A stretch of 64,000 nt of DNA from an uncultured Mollicutes bacterium. Lineage in GTDB: Bacteria > Bacillota_I > Bacilli_A > ML615J-28 > CAG-313. Position numbers and translations under genes: made by a program. Where the stretch lies: contig UQBM01000001.1 in NCBI GenBank assembly GCA_900539265.1, forward strand, positions 62,001 to 126,000, given 5' to 3'. Positions within the stretch are counted from its first letter, which is position 1. Every line of letters begins with the position of its first letter. A model generated the notes under the pieces. It had not been told where the DNA came from. It saw nothing but the letters and a program-made list of their open reading frames with translations, and searched no databases. Positions 61,204 through 64,000 of this stretch are shown here, in pieces.

Positions 61204-64000
61204 ATGGATAGTGGAAAAATAATTATTAAAGGTGCAAGAGAAAATAATTTAAAAAATATTAATCTAGAAATTCCTCGTAATAAACTGATTGTTATGACAG
61301 GAGTTTCCGGTTCTGGTAAAAGTTCTCTTGCCTTTGATACAATATATGCAGAAGGACAAAGAAGATATGTCGAAAGCCTTTCAGCATATGCTAGACAATT
61401 TTTAGATAATGTTGATAAGCCTGATGTTGATTCAATTGAAGGATTGTCACCAGCTATTTCAATTGATCAAAAGACAACTAGTCGAAATCCTCGTTCAACT
61501 GTTGGAACAGTTACTGAGATATATGACTATTTAAGATTACTATATGCTAGAATTGGTCATCCGATATGTCCTAATCATCATATTGAAATAGCCTCTCAAA
61601 CGATTGAACAAATGTGTGATAAGGTTTTGACATATGAAGAAGATTCGAAAATAACCATTTTATCACCGATTGCAGAAGGTAGAAAAGGTACTTTTGAGAA
61701 AACTTTAGATTTATTACGAAAAGATGGTTATTCAAAAGTTATCATTGATGATGAAATGTATGAATTAGATGAAGAATTTAATCTTGATAAAAATAAAAAA
61801 CATAATATACTAGTTGTAGTTGATAGATTAAAATTAAAAAAGGATATTAGAAGTCGACTTTATGAATCTTTAGAGGCAGCATGTAATTTATCCGATGGTA
61901 TTATCTATGTTGATATTAATGATGAAAGATTATTATTTTCTGAACACTATGCATGTCCATATTGTGAGTTTACGGTTGGTAAATTAGAACCTACACTTTT
62001 TTCGTTTAATTCACCACTTGGTGCATGTCCAACTTGTCATGGGCTTGGTTTTATTTCAACAATTGATCCATCACTTCTTGTAACTGATGAAAATTTGTCA
62101 ATAGCAGACGGGGCTATTAGGTACCTAAAAAATATTATTTTTACGGAAAATTTAGAATGGCAAATGTATAAGGTTTTATTTGAATATTATAATATTGATC
62201 TTTTTAAGCCATATAAAGATTTAAGCGATGAACAAAAAGATATTATTCTTAATGGTTCTAAAGAACCTATTAAATATGAGATTCATTCTAGTGGTGGCAT
62301 AACAATGCGTAAAAACAAAGTAATTGAGGGTTTAGCGACTCTTATTACTAGAAGATATGCTGAAACATCCTCATCAATGCAAAGAGAATACTATGGATCT
62401 TATATGAAAGAAATGATATGTCCTACTTGTAATGGTAAAAGATTATCAGAGATAGCTTTATCAGTTAAAGTAGGTGGAAAAAATATTTATGAATTTACTC
62501 AAATGTCTATTTTACAAGCTTTAGATTTTATTGAAGGATTAAAACTTTCAATTGTTGAGGCTAAAATTAGTAATTTAGTTTTGAAAGAAATAAAAAATAG
62601 ACTTTCTTTTTTAAAAGAAGTAGGGCTTGAATATTTAACATTATCTCGAAAAGCAGGAACTTTATCTGGAGGCGAAGCTCAAAGAATTCGCCTTGCTACT
62701 CAAATAGGTTCAAAACTCATAGGTGTTTTATATGTTTTAGATGAACCATCAATAGGACTTCATCAAAGAGATAATCATAAATTAATTGATGCTTTAAAAG
62801 AGATGCGAGATTTAGGAAATACTTTAGTAGTTGTTGAACATGATGAAGAAATTATGCATGAGTGTGATTATATCGTTGATATAGGACCATACGCTGGAGT
62901 ACATGGTGGTGAAGTTGTTGCCCTAGGAACACCAAAAGAAATAATGGAAAATAAAAATTCTATAACAGGAGATTATTTAAGTGGTAGAAGAAAAATTGAA
63001 GTTCCCAAGATTAGAAGAGTTGGTAGTGGCAAATCTTTAATAATTCATGGATGTAAGGCTAATAATTTAAAGAATATTGATGTAGAAATTCCGTTACAAA
63101 AATTAATTGTAGTTACTGGTGTATCTGGTTCTGGTAAATCAACTTTGGTTAATGATATATTATACAATGCGATTTCAAATAAGTTATATAAAACTAAAGT
63201 TGATATTGGTGAGCATGATTATATTGAAGGACTTGATGAGATTGATCGTGTAATTAATATTGATCAGGCTCCCATCGGTAGAACTCCAAGAAGTAATCCA
63301 GCAACATATACGGGTGTTTTTGATCCAATTAGAGATTTATTTGCCACAACCATTGAAGCTAAAAAAAGAGGGTATACTAAAAGTAGATTTTCTTTTAATG
63401 TAAAAGGTGGAAGATGTGAATCTTGTGGTGGTGATGGTGTTATTAGAATTTCCATGAATTTTTTGCCAGATGTTTATGTACCTTGCGAAGCATGTCATGG
63501 CTCTAGATATAATAGAGAAACTTTAGAATGCAAATATAAAGATAAAAATATTGCGGATGTTTTAGATATGACAGTTGATGAGGCACTAGGTTTTTTTGAA
63601 AATATTCCTACGATTTATCCTAAAATTAAAACAATGAAAGATGTTGGTCTCGGTTATGTTAAATTGGGTCAAAGTGCTACAACTCTATCTGGCGGTGAAG
63701 CACAAAGGGTTAAACTTGCTAGTGAACTACATAAAAAAATTACTGATAAAACGATTTTTATTTTTGATGAACCGACTACTGGATTACACACTTATGATGT
63801 TGATCAGTTAATGAAAATGATTGAAAATATTGTCGATATGAAAGCAACAGCAGTTATTATTGAGCATAATTTAGATGTTATTAAGTTAGCTGATTATATC
63901 ATTGATTTAGGTCCAAATGGTGGTGATGATGGTGGGCAAGTAATTGCAACCGGTACACCTGAGGAGGTAATGGAAAATCCTGATTCATATACAGGATATT
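61204..64000 (+). CDS. uvrA: Excinuclease ABC subunit A (incomplete at window end)
   Basis: 932 codons are visible with no stop before the window edge. The first ABC half has Walker A GVSGSGKSSLAFDT and LSGGEAQRIRLA; the second has GVSGSGKSTLVNDI and LSGGEAQRVKLA with FIFDEPTTGLH. Zinc modules: CPYC ... CPTCHGLG and CESC ... CEACHG. Full UvrA is about 940 residues, so only a few residues are missing. It recognises damaged DNA and loads UvrB. uvrB is not upstream here, unlike the common uvrB-uvrA pair. RBS AGAAAGGATAGAT. It completes a repair cluster with pcrA and ligA. Confidence 0.96.
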   Translation, partial: MDSGKIIIKGARENNLKNINLEIPRNKLIVMTGVSGSGKSSLAFDTIYAEGQRRYVESLSAYARQFLDNVDKPDVDSIEGLSPAISIDQKTTSRNPRSTVGTVTEIYDYLRLLYARIGHPICPNHHIEIASQTIEQMCDKVLTYEEDSKITILSPIAEGRKGTFEKTLDLLRKDGYSKVIIDDEMYELDEEFNLDKNKKHNILVVVDRLKLKKDIRSRLYESLEAACNLSDGIIYVDINDERLLFSEHYACPYCEFTVGKLEPTLFSFNSPLGACPTCHGLGFISTIDPSLLVTDENLSIADGAIRYLKNIIFTENLEWQMYKVLFEYYNIDLFKPYKDLSDEQKDIILNGSKEPIKYEIHSSGGITMRKNKVIEGLATLITRRYAETSSSMQREYYGSYMKEMICPTCNGKRLSEIALSVKVGGKNIYEFTQMSILQALDFIEGLKLSIVEAKISNLVLKEIKNRLSFLKEVGLEYLTLSRKAGTLSGGEAQRIRLATQIGSKLIGVLYVLDEPSIGLHQRDNHKLIDALKEMRDLGNTLVVVEHDEEIMHECDYIVDIGPYAGVHGGEVVALGTPKEIMENKNSITGDYLSGRRKIEVPKIRRVGSGKSLIIHGCKANNLKNIDVEIPLQKLIVVTGVSGSGKSTLVNDILYNAISNKLYKTKVDIGEHDYIEGLDEIDRVINIDQAPIGRTPRSNPATYTGVFDPIRDLFATTIEAKKRGYTKSRFSFNVKGGRCESCGGDGVIRISMNFLPDVYVPCEACHGSRYNRETLECKYKDKNIADVLDMTVDEALGFFENIPTIYPKIKTMKDVGLGYVKLGQSATTLSGGEAQRVKLASELHKKITDKTIFIFDEPTTGLHTYDVDQLMKMIENIVDMKATAVIIEHNLDVIKLADYIIDLGPNGGDDGGQVIATGTPEEVMENPDSYTGY

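Noticed and set aside
1..64000. Use of TGA as tryptophan (Mollicutes code)
   Set aside because: Tryptophan is encoded by TGG throughout and TGA terminates copA, so the standard bacterial code applies.
1..64000. CRISPR array
   Set aside because: No regularly spaced short repeats were seen; repeated sequence is limited to the IS ends, terminator stems and coding repeats.

Overview
The window is very AT-rich, with strong AGGAGG-type ribosome binding sites, TTGACA/TATAAT promoters and U-tailed hairpin terminators. TGA is used as a stop (for example at the end of copA), so the code is the ordinary bacterial one. The gene set (Gram-positive DnaE, a tadA-SRP RNA pair, potRABCD, a CsoR copper operon, pcrA-ligA, many lipoproteins, no outer-membrane genes) points to a low-GC Firmicute, probably an uncultured gut lineage near RF39, Erysipelotrichia or the Mollicutes. 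That placement is inference.

Region 1 (1-8440) is an accessory island on one strand. It holds a small membrane/coiled-coil protein, a phage-type holin, a short phage tail/baseplate-like protein, a Mur-ligase-like ATP-dependent ligase without the usual UDP-sugar-binding domain, a 1612-residue Rhs/YD-repeat protein ending in a deaminase-fold toxin, and a SUKH-type immunity protein. It closes with a strong terminator. This phage-lysis, ligase and polymorphic-toxin arrangement is the best candidate here for an undescribed system.

Region 2 (8441-19200) is mixed: a TPR-like protein resembling peptide-responsive regulators, a lipoprotein, a decayed IS150-type insertion sequence with intact inverted repeats, a two-gene chromate transporter diverging from a DUF134-NifX fusion gene, a von Willebrand A protein, an O6-alkylguanine transferase-like protein, and a two-TM protein with a divergent Nudix box.

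Region 3 (19201-32560) holds the polyamine operon potRABCD behind a consensus promoter, an amidase lipoprotein, pseudouridine-5'-phosphate glycosidase, the copper operon copA-copZ-csoR with a visible operator, thymidine kinase, tadA and the small SRP RNA.

Region 4 (32561-50420) carries large surface proteins (an InlB-repeat SGNH-hydrolase lipoprotein and two tandem type-I membrane proteins), then the transcription unit dnaE, ROK sugar kinase, phosphohexomutase, glucose-6-phosphate isomerase. A MATE exporter follows, convergent with a secreted endonuclease lipoprotein and a frameshifted pyrrolidone-carboxylate peptidase gene.

Region 5 (50564-64000) is a long co-directional run: a divergent groES-groEL, a coiled-coil protein, a B3/4-domain protein, glutaminyl-tRNA synthetase (unusual for a Firmicute), pcrA, an alpha/beta hydrolase, ligA and uvrA, which runs off the window end. 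No tRNA, 5S/16S/23S rRNA or CRISPR array was recognised.
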